A DNA stretch of 64,000 nt from Erythrobacter donghaensis (GTDB lineage Bacteria; Pseudomonadota; Alphaproteobacteria; Sphingomonadales; Sphingomonadaceae): contig NZ_MUYG01000009.1 in assembly GCF_002155425.1 (NCBI RefSeq), forward strand, positions 124,001 through 188,000, read 5' to 3'. The position numbers were made by a program, and so were the translations under genes. Positions 55,605 through 63,234 of this stretch are shown one piece after another. Position 1 is the first letter of the stretch, and the number at the start of each line of letters is the position of its first letter. The notes beneath the pieces were generated by a model, which saw only the letters and a program-made list of their open reading frames with translations, was not told the DNA's origin and did no database searches.

Positions 55605-57044
55605 ATGGCCCTCGACATCAAGATGCCGGCTTTGTCGCCCACCATGGAAGAGGGCACGCTGGCCAAGTGGCTAGTCAAGGTGGGGGACACGGTATCCTCG
55701 GGCGATGTCATGGCCGAGATCGAGACCGACAAAGCAACGATGGAATTCGAAGCGGTCGATGAAGGTGTGATCGCAGAGATCCTGATCGAGGAAGGCACCG
55801 AGGGCGTGAAGGTCGGCGCGGTGATTGCGCGGCTTGCGGTTGAGGGCGAGGAAGCGGCGCCCGCGCCGGCTCCGGCACCTGCCGCCGAGGCTCCGGCGAC
55901 GGATGGCCCCGCCGCAACGCCAACCGCCAAGAAGATAGCCGAGCAGGCCGGGATCGATCTCGCCAGCGTCACCGGCACCGGCCCCAAGGGCAAGATCACC
56001 AAGGAAGATGTCGAAGGCGCGATTGGATCGCAACCGCGTGTCCCCGCGCAGGCGGGGACCTCGGGTGGGGGGGCGCAGCCGACTGAGGCCCCCGCCTCTG
56101 CGGGGGCGCACAAGGCGGGCGCGAGCGAGCGCATCGTCGCCTCGCCGCTCGCCAAGCGGATCGCGGCGGACAAGGGTATCGACCTGGCGCAAGTGAAGGC
56201 CACCGGCCCCAACGGGCGGATCGTCAAGGATGATGTCGAGAACTTCCCCCCTGCCGCTGCGCCTGCTGCGGCCCCGGCTCCGGCAACAAGCGCCCCGGCT
56301 GCCGCCGCAGCGCCCGCACCTGTGGCCGTCCCCAGCCTCGGGGGGGATCTCGATGCGCCTTTCGAGGAGCAGAAACTCAACAATGTCCGCAAGGTCATCG
56401 CCCGCCGGTTGACCGAGGCCAAGCAGACCATCCCGCACATCTATCTCACGGTCGACATCCGCTTGGATGCGCTGCTCAAACTGCGCGGCGAATTGAACAA
56501 GAGCCTTGAAGCAGACGGCGTGAAGCTGTCGGTCAACGATCTGCTGATCAAGGCGCTCGCCCGCGCATTGCAGCGCGTGCCCAAGTGCAATGTCAGCTTC
56601 CAGGGCGACACGCTGCTGCAATTCACCCGGCAGGACATTTCCGTCGCGGTTGCCGCGCCCTCGGGCCTCATCACCCCGATCATCCGCGATGCAGGCCGCA
56701 AGGGCCTCGCCGAGATCAGCACCGAGATGAAGGCGCTCGCGAACAAGGCCAAGGATGGCAAGCTGCAACCGCACGAATTCCAGGGCGGCACGGCGAGCCT
56801 TTCGAATCTCGGCATGTTCGGCACCAAGCAGTTCGACGCGGTGATCAACCCGCCGCAGGCGATGATCCTCGCGGTCGGCGCGGGCGAGCTGCGTCCGTGG
56901 GTCGAGGACGGCCAGATCGTCGCTGCCACAGTGATGAGCGCCACCGGCAGCTTCGACCACCGCGCCATTGACGGCGCAGACGGGGCGCAGATGATGGAGG
57001 CGCTGAAGCAGTTGGTCGAGAACCCGATGGGGCTGGTGGTCTGA
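55605..57044 (+). CDS. pdhC: Pyruvate dehydrogenase E2, dihydrolipoamide acetyltransferase
   Basis: The core subunit that transfers acetyl groups to CoA. The 479-aa protein has a lipoyl domain (residues 1-80, lipoyl Lys 43 in [11 protein letters not shown]), an Ala/Pro linker, then two peripheral-subunit-binding domains: PSBD1 at about 105-140 ([20 protein letters not shown]) and PSBD2 at about 177-214 ([20 protein letters not shown]). A second Ala/Pro linker leads to the catalytic domain, with the active-site His in [13 protein letters not shown] near the end. One PSBD is usual for PDH E2. The E1 genes are not next to it. It heads an operon with the XRE-hotdog gene and lpd. Confidence 0.94.
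   Translation: MALDIKMPALSPTMEEGTLAKWLVKVGDTVSSGDVMAEIETDKATMEFEAVDEGVIAEILIEEGTEGVKVGAVIARLAVEGEEAAPAPAPAPAAEAPATDGPAATPTAKKIAEQAGIDLASVTGTGPKGKITKEDVEGAIGSQPRVPAQAGTSGGGAQPTEAPASAGAHKAGASERIVASPLAKRIAADKGIDLAQVKATGPNGRIVKDDVENFPPAAAPAAAPAPATSAPAAAAAPAPVAVPSLGGDLDAPFEEQKLNNVRKVIARRLTEAKQTIPHIYLTVDIRLDALLKLRGELNKSLEADGVKLSVNDLLIKALARALQRVPKCNVSFQGDTLLQFTRQDISVAVAAPSGLITPIIRDAGRKGLAEISTEMKALANKAKDGKLQPHEFQGGTASLSNLGMFGTKQFDAVINPPQAMILAVGAGELRPWVEDGQIVAATVMSATGSFDHRAIDGADGAQMMEALKQLVENPMGLVV
56040..56107 (+). repeat. Two palindromic hairpins inside the E2 gene
   Basis: GTCCCCGC (56040-56047) pairs with GCGGGGAC (56052-56059) around GCAG, and GCCCCCGC (56088-56095) pairs with GCGGGGGC (56100-56107) around CTCT. 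Each stem is 8 base pairs with a 4-base loop. The CCCCGC-N4-GCGGGG pattern is a common sphingomonad REP-like unit. Here the pair is read in frame and encodes the linker between the two PSBDs (about residues 146-168). Confidence 0.65.
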
Positions 57045-57045
57045 A

Positions 57046-57660
57046 TTGCCGAACGAGCCTCCAAACCAACTTAGATTTTGGCGTGAAGCTCGAGGGCTGT
57101 CGCGCAAGTCGTTGGCTCAATTGGTCGATACGGCTGAGAACCAAATCTATTATCTGGAACGTGGCGAACGTAAGCTTACGCACGATTGGATGAAAAGGTT
57201 GGCCGTTGCATTGTCGATTGAACCGGCGGATTTGGTATCCGTCTCGGCCGACCGAGCACGCGGTGCCCCCCAGATCCGCGTTACCGCCATGCCGGCCGAC
57301 ACCAACCCCTATGGCGGGGTGTTCGGCGGGTGGCTGATGGCGCAGATGGCGCTCGGCGCGGGAAGCCTCGCAAGCCGGGTCGGGCAGGGCAAGGCGGTGG
57401 TGGTCTCGGCGACCGACTTCGCCTTTCCAGGCGCGATGGCGGTGGGGGATGAACTCAGCGTCTATTGCGACGTCGTCGCCACAGGCACCACCTCGCTGAC
57501 CATCGCCGCGGAGTCCATCGCCCGGACACGCAACGGCGAAGTCACCACGCTGGTCGCCAAGGGCACCTTCAAATTCGTGCTGATCGGGGACGACAACCGC
57601 CCCCGCGCAATCGCCGCCAGTGCGGCGCTTCTCCTCCCCAAGGACAATACCAATGGCTAA
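57046..57660 (+). CDS. XRE-type HTH fused to YciA-like hotdog domain
   Basis: A 204-aa two-domain protein. Residues 8-65 form an XRE/lambda-repressor helix-turn-helix (LRFWREARGLSRKSLAQLVD, then TAENQIYYLERGERKL). Residues 74-190 are a hotdog domain of the YciA acyl-CoA thioesterase kind (IRVTAMPADTNPYGGVFGGW, then SATDFAFPGAMAVGDELSVY). In YciA the catalytic Asp follows the GGW segment (SQMD); here it is Ala 102 (AQMALGAG), so hydrolysis is doubtful. It starts with TTG 57046, one base after the E2 stop, and its end overlaps lpd by 8 bases. The HTH part is about 52% GC against about 69% for the hotdog part by hand count. Acyl-CoA-responsive repressor is my inference. Confidence 0.8.
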   Translation: MPNEPPNQLRFWREARGLSRKSLAQLVDTAENQIYYLERGERKLTHDWMKRLAVALSIEPADLVSVSADRARGAPQIRVTAMPADTNPYGGVFGGWLMAQMALGAGSLASRVGQGKAVVVSATDFAFPGAMAVGDELSVYCDVVATGTTSLTIAAESIARTRNGEVTTLVAKGTFKFVLIGDDNRPRAIAASAALLLPKDNTNG

Positions 57661-59065
57661 TCAATATGACGTGATCGTGCTCGGCTCGGGCCCCGGCGGC
57701 TATGTCGCGGCGATCCGCTGTGCGCAGCTGGGCCTCAAGACCGCTATCGTCGAGCGCGAGAACCTGGGCGGCATCTGCCTCAACTGGGGTTGCATCCCGA
57801 CCAAGGCGATGCTGCGCTCGGCCGAGATCTTCCACTATATGCAGCACGCCGGCGATTACGGCCTCAAAGTGGCTGGCGAAATCGAGGCGGACCTCGCCGC
57901 CATCGTCAAGCGCAGCCGCGGGGTTGCCAAGCAGCTCAATCAGGGCGTCACGCACCTGATGAAGAAGAACAAGATCACCGTTCACATGGGCGAAGGGCGG
58001 CTGACCAGCGCGACCAGCGTGACGGTGAAGGGCGAGAAGGGTGAGGAGCAACTCACCGCCAGGCACATCATCGTCGCCACCGGTGCCCGTGCGCGCGACC
58101 TGCCCTTCGCCAAGGCGGACGGCAAGCGCGTGTGGACCTATCGCCATGCCATGACCCCCACCGAGCTTCCCGAGAAGCTGCTGGTGATCGGATCGGGCGC
58201 GATCGGCATCGAATTCGCAAGCTTCTACAACGACCTCGGAAGCGAAGTTACCGTGGTGGAAATGCTCGACCGCATCGTGCCGGTGGAGGATGCGGACGTT
58301 TCGACGTTTCTCGAGAAGAGCCTCAAGAAGCAGGGCATCACCATCATGACCGGCGCGGGGGTCGAGGGGATCAAGGTCTCCGACAAGGGCATCACCGCGA
58401 CGATCAAGGACAAGGCGGGCAAGTCGGCCACCAGTGAATTCACCCACGTGATCGTCGCTGTCGGCATCGTGCCCAACACCGAGAATATCGGGCTCGAAAA
58501 GCTCGCCGAGATGGAGCGCGGCTTCATCCAGATTGACCCCTACGGCCGCACCAAGTCCAAGGGGCTGTGGGCGATCGGCGACTGCACCCCCGGCCCCTGG
58601 CTGGCGCACAAGGCGAGCCACGAGGGCGTCACCTGCGCCGAAGCCATCGCCAAGGAACTGGGCAACACCGAAGCCCACCCGCATCCGCTCAACCGCAACA
58701 ACATCCCTGGCTGCACCTATTGCCACCCGCAGGTCGCCTCTGTCGGCATGACCGAGGCGAAGGCGAAGGAAGCCGGGTACGAGGTCAAGGTCGGCAACTT
58801 CCCCTTCATCGGCAACGGCAAGGCGATTGCGCTCGGCGAGGCGGAAGGCTTCATCAAGACCGTGTTCGACGCCAAGACTGGCGAGCTGCTCGGCGCGCAC
58901 ATGGTCGGCGCGGAAGTGACCGAGCTGATCCAGGGCTACACGGTCGGCAAGACGCTCGAGACCACCGAGGCCGAACTGATGCAGACCGTCTTCCCGCACC
59001 CGACGCTGTCGGAAATGATGCACGAAAGCGTGCTCGACGCTTACGGAAGGGCGTTGCACTTCTGA
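57653..59065 (+). CDS. lpd: Dihydrolipoyl dehydrogenase (E3)
   Basis: It reoxidises the lipoyl groups of E2 with FAD and NAD. The 470-aa protein has the FAD loop GSGPGGYVAAIRCA, the redox disulfide GGICLNWGCIPTKAM (Cys 43/48 region), the NAD loop VIGSGAIGIEFASFY, the FAD site GLWAIGDCTPGPWLAHKA and the interface active His-Glu in TVFPHPTLSEMMHES. ATG 57653 lies within the end of the XRE-hotdog gene, so the two are coupled. Its stop overlaps the next gene as TGATG. Confidence 0.97.
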   Translation: MANQYDVIVLGSGPGGYVAAIRCAQLGLKTAIVERENLGGICLNWGCIPTKAMLRSAEIFHYMQHAGDYGLKVAGEIEADLAAIVKRSRGVAKQLNQGVTHLMKKNKITVHMGEGRLTSATSVTVKGEKGEEQLTARHIIVATGARARDLPFAKADGKRVWTYRHAMTPTELPEKLLVIGSGAIGIEFASFYNDLGSEVTVVEMLDRIVPVEDADVSTFLEKSLKKQGITIMTGAGVEGIKVSDKGITATIKDKAGKSATSEFTHVIVAVGIVPNTENIGLEKLAEMERGFIQIDPYGRTKSKGLWAIGDCTPGPWLAHKASHEGVTCAEAIAKELGNTEAHPHPLNRNNIPGCTYCHPQVASVGMTEAKAKEAGYEVKVGNFPFIGNGKAIALGEAEGFIKTVFDAKTGELLGAHMVGAEVTELIQGYTVGKTLETTEAELMQTVFPHPTLSEMMHESVLDAYGRALHF

Positions 59066-59919
59066 TGACCGCGGCCGGAACCGAGGCGCTGAAGGGCGAG
59101 GACTGGGCGGGAGAAATGGGCGCGCGCTGGCTCGCCAGCCTCGACCGCTTCGAAGGCATGATCGCGCCTATCGGCGACGCGTTGCTGGCGAGGGCGAACT
59201 ATTCGCCGGGTGAGCGGGTGCTCGATCTTGGTTGCGGCGGCGGGGCGACCACGCTGGCGATTGCCGATGTGGTGGGGCAGCAGGGCGCGGCGCTGGGCCT
59301 CGACATCGCTCCGATGCTGGTCGAAGCCGCCACCCGCCGCGCCGTCGCTGCGCACAGCACCGCGCGCTTCGTCTGCGCCGATGCCGCGACGGCGCAGCTC
59401 GACGAACCACCTTTCGACCGCCTTTTCTCGCGCTTCGGCTCTATGTTCTTCGCCGAACCGGTGTTCGCCTTTGCGAACCTGCGCACCATGCTGAAGCAGG
59501 CTGCGCGGATCGATCTCGCCGTATGGGCGCATCCGCGCGACAATGCCTGGATGATGGAGGTGATGGGGGTGGTGCGCCGCCATGTCGACATCCCGCCGGC
59601 CGTCCCCCGCGCGCCGGGCCCCTTCGCCTTCGACGATCTCGGCTATCTGGAGGAGGTTCTCAAGGGCGCAGGCTTCGCCGGCATGGAAGCGGACGCTTAT
59701 CACGGGCTCCAACCGGTCGGCGGCCCCGGAGCCTCGCCGCAAGAGGCGACCGACTTCGTGCTCGCATCGATGGCAGCAGGGCGCGTGCTGGCAGAGCAGG
59801 GCCCGGAAGTGCGTGCGGCAGCCCATGCCGATCTGACCGCGATGTTCGCCAGCCATCACCGCGCGGGCGAGGGCGTGATGCTGGGCTGCAAGGCATGGCT
59901 CGTCACGGCGCACGCTTGA
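59065..59919 (+). CDS. Class I SAM-dependent methyltransferase
   Basis: A 284-aa cytosolic methyltransferase. Motif I is VLDLGCGGGATTLAIADVVG (about residues 52-71), followed by GLDIAPMLVEAA, a motif-II-like FVCADAATAQL and FDRLFSRFGSMFF. The substrate is not apparent; it resembles the UbiE/arsenite-methyltransferase-like group in general shape but lacks the Cys set of the latter. It is translated with lpd (TGATG). An older ORF reading starting at 58567 is a frame shadow of lpd. Confidence 0.85.
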   Translation: MTAAGTEALKGEDWAGEMGARWLASLDRFEGMIAPIGDALLARANYSPGERVLDLGCGGGATTLAIADVVGQQGAALGLDIAPMLVEAATRRAVAAHSTARFVCADAATAQLDEPPFDRLFSRFGSMFFAEPVFAFANLRTMLKQAARIDLAVWAHPRDNAWMMEVMGVVRRHVDIPPAVPRAPGPFAFDDLGYLEEVLKGAGFAGMEADAYHGLQPVGGPGASPQEATDFVLASMAAGRVLAEQGPEVRAAAHADLTAMFASHHRAGEGVMLGCKAWLVTAHA

Positions 59920-59950
59920 AATCGCGGGCAATCGGGCACATGCCGACACC

Positions 59951-61117
59951 ATGACCACGCCCGACCCCGCCATGGACCAGCGCATTCAGGCCGCCGATGC
60001 GGCGCTTGCCGCCGGCAATGCCGCGCAGGCGCGCGCGATCCTCGAACAGGTGGCGCAGAGCGAGCCAGCCTCGCCCGCCTTCTGGCAGCGGCTTGCGACG
60101 GTGCGGCAGATGTCGGGCATGGCGGTCAAGGCGCTCGAGGCGATCGACCGGGCGCTGGCGCTCGCCCCGCTCGATTTCATGAATCTCTTGATGCGCGCGC
60201 GGATGCTCGAACAGGCCGGGCACCCGGAGGCGGGCGAGGCCTATGGCCGCGCGCTGGCGCAGCCGCGCCCTGATCCGCTGCCGCCGATGCTTGTGCAAGC
60301 CATCGCCCGCGCCGAGGCTTGCTGGGCGGAGCATCAGCAGGGGCTGGAGCGGCGCCTCGCGCAGGCGGTCGAAGCCAGCGGCGCCGATCTCACCCCCGCC
60401 GAGCGCCGCCGCATCGCCCGGCTCGGCACCAACATCACCCACCGCACCCGCGCCTACCACTCCGAGGCAACCCATTTCGCCTATCCCGGGCTGCGCGAGG
60501 CGGAGTTCCACGATTCTGAGGGTTTCCCTTGGCTCGGCGAGCTCGAAACCCTCGCCCCCGCGATCCGCGCCGAGATGGACACAGTCGCCAACGCGCCCGA
60601 TTCCGCGCTGGTGCCCTACGTCAAATACAACGCCAGCGAGCCGCTAGCGCAGTGGCGGGACCTCAATCACAACCGCGACTGGACCGCGATCCACCTGATC
60701 GAACGGGGCGAAACGGTCGCCGCCAATGCCGCGCATTGCCCGGAGACGATGGCGTTCCTCGCGCACATGGATCAGCCGCAGATCGCCGGCTGCGCGGCCA
60801 ATGCAATGTTCTCGTTGCTCGCGCCCCACACGCACATCCCGCCGCATGTTGGCGTCGCCAATTTCCGCCTGCTCTGCCACTTGCCGTTGATCGTGCCCAA
60901 CCGCTGCTGGTTCCGGGTGGGTGCCGAGACCCGTGACTTCGCCGAAGCGCAGGCCTGGCTGTTCGACGACACCATCGAGCACGAGGCGAAGAACGAGACC
61001 GACAAGCTGCGGGTGATCCTGATCTTCGACCTGTGGCACCCCGATCTCTCGCCTGCCGAGCGGGTCGCGATAGAGGCGGCGGTCAGCGCGGCGGCGTTTC
61101 CGGTGGGGGCGTTGTAG
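59951..61117 (+). CDS. Aspartyl/asparaginyl beta-hydroxylase with TPR-like N-terminus
   Basis: A 388-aa protein. Residues 1-120 hold TPR-like repeats (DAALAAGNAAQARAILEQVA and ALEAIDRALALAPLDFMN). The rest is the Fe(II)/2-oxoglutarate oxygenase domain of the aspartyl beta-hydroxylase family: FSLLAPHTHIPPHVGVANFR gives the first iron His and nearby ligands, and FDDTIEHEAKNETDKLRVIL gives the second His and the Arg that holds 2-oxoglutarate. Bacterial members modify proteins or lipid A-like substrates; the target here is unknown. It is the last gene of the pdhC-lpd transcription run and converges with the TonB-domain gene. Confidence 0.87.
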   Translation: MTTPDPAMDQRIQAADAALAAGNAAQARAILEQVAQSEPASPAFWQRLATVRQMSGMAVKALEAIDRALALAPLDFMNLLMRARMLEQAGHPEAGEAYGRALAQPRPDPLPPMLVQAIARAEACWAEHQQGLERRLAQAVEASGADLTPAERRRIARLGTNITHRTRAYHSEATHFAYPGLREAEFHDSEGFPWLGELETLAPAIRAEMDTVANAPDSALVPYVKYNASEPLAQWRDLNHNRDWTAIHLIERGETVAANAAHCPETMAFLAHMDQPQIAGCAANAMFSLLAPHTHIPPHVGVANFRLLCHLPLIVPNRCWFRVGAETRDFAEAQAWLFDDTIEHEAKNETDKLRVILIFDLWHPDLSPAERVAIEAAVSAAAFPVGAL

Positions 61118-61129
61118 GGTAATGCTTTA

Positions 61130-61807
61130 TCAGCGGAAGATCGCATCCCGCTGCAGGATTTTCGGCTTCTTTCGGCAATAATCGATCGCTGCAAGCCACC
61201 GCTGGTCGAAATCCGAACTGAACCCTTTCAGGCGCGCATAATCGCCATTGGCCCGAGAAATAGCGGCAGCGAACTCCATCCCGCTCTCAAGCTTGTGCAG
61301 CTCATGCTCGCTGAAAGGTTTCTCGGGGTTGACCGACTTCCACCAGTCCATGTCGCGCACGAACTGCTCGCAGGTGTATTGCACTATGCCCATACCCTGC
61401 TCGGACTTGTAAGCGACCAGATCAAACGGCATGGCAACCACGACGGGCAGCGGCTGACCCTGCACGTCCTTCGCTGGCGTGAACGTCGAGGCGATGGCCG
61501 CATCAAGTGCGATTTTATCGAGTACTGGCGAATTGCTGGTTTGCTTGATTCGCACCTCGGTCATTTTGCCATCGACGCCGATTATCCCCTCGACACGCAC
61601 CGTCCCGTGATGCCCGAGCGCTTTCTCTGCCTCGGGCAATTCCGGACGCGGGCCGTCTATGTAGGCCGGAGCAACCTTGATCTTCGCCCGGTTCGCGATG
61701 GCTTCGCTCCATGCGGGGCTGACAGCCGGAACCGTGGCGTCTTCGGGCGGCGCTTCACCTGTGGGCTGAGCGGTTGCCAAGACTGCGACAAGAAGCATCG
61801 TGATCAT
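61130..61807 (-). CDS. Exported TonB C-terminal-domain protein
   Basis: A 225-aa protein with a short export signal (MITMLLVAVLATAQ). Residues 60-145 form a TonB-type C-terminal domain (GTVRVEGIIGVDGKMTEVRI, then VLDKIALDAAIASTFTPAKD). There is no N-terminal TM anchor plus Pro-rich rod, so it is not a classical TonB; it may be a periplasmic energiser-like or binding protein. Two Cys (YTCEQF and DYCRKK) may be bonded. The start lies 31 bases behind the tRNA-Ser gene on the same strand, with AGGGG upstream. Lower GC than its neighbours is noticeable. Confidence 0.75.
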   Translation of the reverse strand: MITMLLVAVLATAQPTGEAPPEDATVPAVSPAWSEAIANRAKIKVAPAYIDGPRPELPEAEKALGHHGTVRVEGIIGVDGKMTEVRIKQTSNSPVLDKIALDAAIASTFTPAKDVQGQPLPVVVAMPFDLVAYKSEQGMGIVQYTCEQFVRDMDWWKSVNPEKPFSEHELHKLESGMEFAAAISRANGDYARLKGFSSDFDQRWLAAIDYCRKKPKILQRDAIFR

Positions 61808-61838
61808 GGCGAGACCCCTGCTGGAATTTATTTTGTTT

Positions 61839-61928
61839 TGGCGGACAGGGTGGGATTCGAACCCACGGTAGGCTTGCACCTACGGCGGTTTTCAAGACCG
61901 CTGCCTTAAACCACTCGGCCACCTGTCC
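61839..61928 (-). tRNA. tRNA-Ser(UGA)
   Basis: A complete serine tRNA on the minus strand, 90 bases with encoded CCA. It has the acceptor pair GGACAGG/CCTGTCC, the D arm GGCCGAGTGG, the anticodon stem GCGGT/ACCGC with loop CTTGAAA (anticodon TGA), a long variable arm TAGG...CCTA that is typical of class II tRNA, and the T arm with GGTTCGAATCC. It reads UCA and, by wobble, other UCN codons. A TonB-domain gene follows on the same strand. Confidence 0.96.
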
Positions 61929-62007
61929 TATGCCTTGGCTGGCTAACGCCAGACGGCGGTATTGTCACCTGCGGTGACGTCTCCGGCGCGGGTCGCGCCT
62001 CCGACTC

Positions 62008-62043
62008 CAAGACCGCTGCCTTAAACCACTCGGCCACCTGTCC
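62008..62043 (-). pseudogene. Truncated copy of the tRNA-Ser 5' half
   Basis: The 36 bases at 62008-62043 are identical to 61893-61928, the first 36 bases of the intact tRNA-Ser: acceptor 5' strand, D arm and 5' anticodon stem up to the loop. After that the copy diverges and has no T arm or 3' acceptor strand, so it cannot be a working tRNA. It lies 115 bases upstream of the intact gene in the transcription direction, in what must be the leader of the tRNA transcript. Confidence 0.85.
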
Positions 62044-62131
62044 TCGGATTCGCCCCTAGCCAGTCTTTCCTTTCAAGTCATCCCCAGTTCGGTTGTTGGG
62101 TATTCAGTCAGAATGTGACATCCCTAGCAGC

Positions 62132-63181
62132 ATGATTCCCCGTCTTCTTCCCGCCGCGGCACTTGCTGTCGCCGCCTTTGCCATTCTCGGTGCGCCGCCT
62201 GTGGCCGCGCCTGCGACCGCGCAGAGCAGCGCCGATGGCCTGCCGTTCGATGCCTATCTCGAACTGCTCAAGGCCCGCGCCCGGGCCGAGGGCGTGCGCG
62301 AGGATACCATCGCGCGCATGACCGCAGGGCTCACCCCCAACCCGCGGGTGATCGCGCTCGACAACAACCAGCCCGGCAGCGCCACCACCCGCGGCTATCC
62401 GCCGATGTCGAATTACATCGCCACCCATGTCGATGCCGCGCGGATCGGGGGCGGACGGTCGGTCTATCGCCAGCATCAGGGCACGCTCGCCGCGCTTGAG
62501 AGGCAATATGGCGTGCCCGGGCAGATCGTCGTCGCGATCTTCGGGCACGAGACCAGCTATGGCCGGGTCAAGGGCGACTTTGATCTCGCCCGCAGCCTCG
62601 CTACGCTCGCCTGGGAAGGGCGGCGGCGCGAGCTGTTCGCGGGCGAGTTCGTCGCGCTGATGAAGGTCGCCGACAAGGGTTATGACCGCGCGCAGCTGGT
62701 CGGCTCTTACGCCGGGGCTTTCGGCAATCCGCAATTCCTGCCGAGCGTCTATCTCCGCCTTGCGACCGATGGTGACGGGGACGGGCGCGCGGACATCTTC
62801 ACCAACCGCGCCGACACCTTCGCCTCGATCGCCAACTATTTCCGCGATGCCGGATGGCGGCCGGGCCAGCCTTGGGGCGTGCGCGCCTATGTCGGGGAGG
62901 GCTTCGACGCTGGCGCCTATCGCACCCGCCTCGTCTCGCCCGTGTGCCCGCGCGTCCACGAACGGCTGAGCCGGTGGATGACCGTGGCCGAATGGCGCGC
63001 GGCGGGCGTGGTGGCGCAAGGCGGACTGGCGGACGATGTCATGACCGCCTTCTTCCAGCCCGACGGCCCCGGCACACCCGCCTATCTGGTGACCGGCAAT
63101 TACCGCGCGATCCTCGAATATAACTGCTCGAGCTATTATGCGATGAGTGTGGGTCTCTTGGCCGACGAAATCGTGAACTAG
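62132..63181 (+). CDS. Lytic murein transglycosylase (MltB-like)
   Basis: It cleaves the glycan strand of peptidoglycan with formation of anhydromuramic acid. The 349-aa protein has a signal peptide (MIPRLLPAAALAVAAFAILG) and the SLT_2/MltB fold: catalytic Glu in VVAIFGHETSYGRVKGDF, RSLATLAWEGRRRELF, GSYAGAFGNPQFLPSVYL, and a calcium-loop-like DGDGDGRADIF. The C-terminal NYRAILEYNCSSYYAMSVGL block is typical of the family. No lipobox is seen, so it is soluble in the periplasm. ATG 62132 is preferred to 62093. Confidence 0.92.
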   Translation: MIPRLLPAAALAVAAFAILGAPPVAAPATAQSSADGLPFDAYLELLKARARAEGVREDTIARMTAGLTPNPRVIALDNNQPGSATTRGYPPMSNYIATHVDAARIGGGRSVYRQHQGTLAALERQYGVPGQIVVAIFGHETSYGRVKGDFDLARSLATLAWEGRRRELFAGEFVALMKVADKGYDRAQLVGSYAGAFGNPQFLPSVYLRLATDGDGDGRADIFTNRADTFASIANYFRDAGWRPGQPWGVRAYVGEGFDAGAYRTRLVSPVCPRVHERLSRWMTVAEWRAAGVVAQGGLADDVMTAFFQPDGPGTPAYLVTGNYRAILEYNCSSYYAMSVGLLADEIVN

Positions 63182-63234
63182 CAGCCGCGCGCGCCTCGCC
63201 AAGCGGGGAGGCGGCCGATATAGGCAGGGGCGTG

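Noticed and set aside
62008..62043. A second functional tRNA-Ser
   Set aside because: Only the 5' half is present. T arm and 3' acceptor strand are missing.
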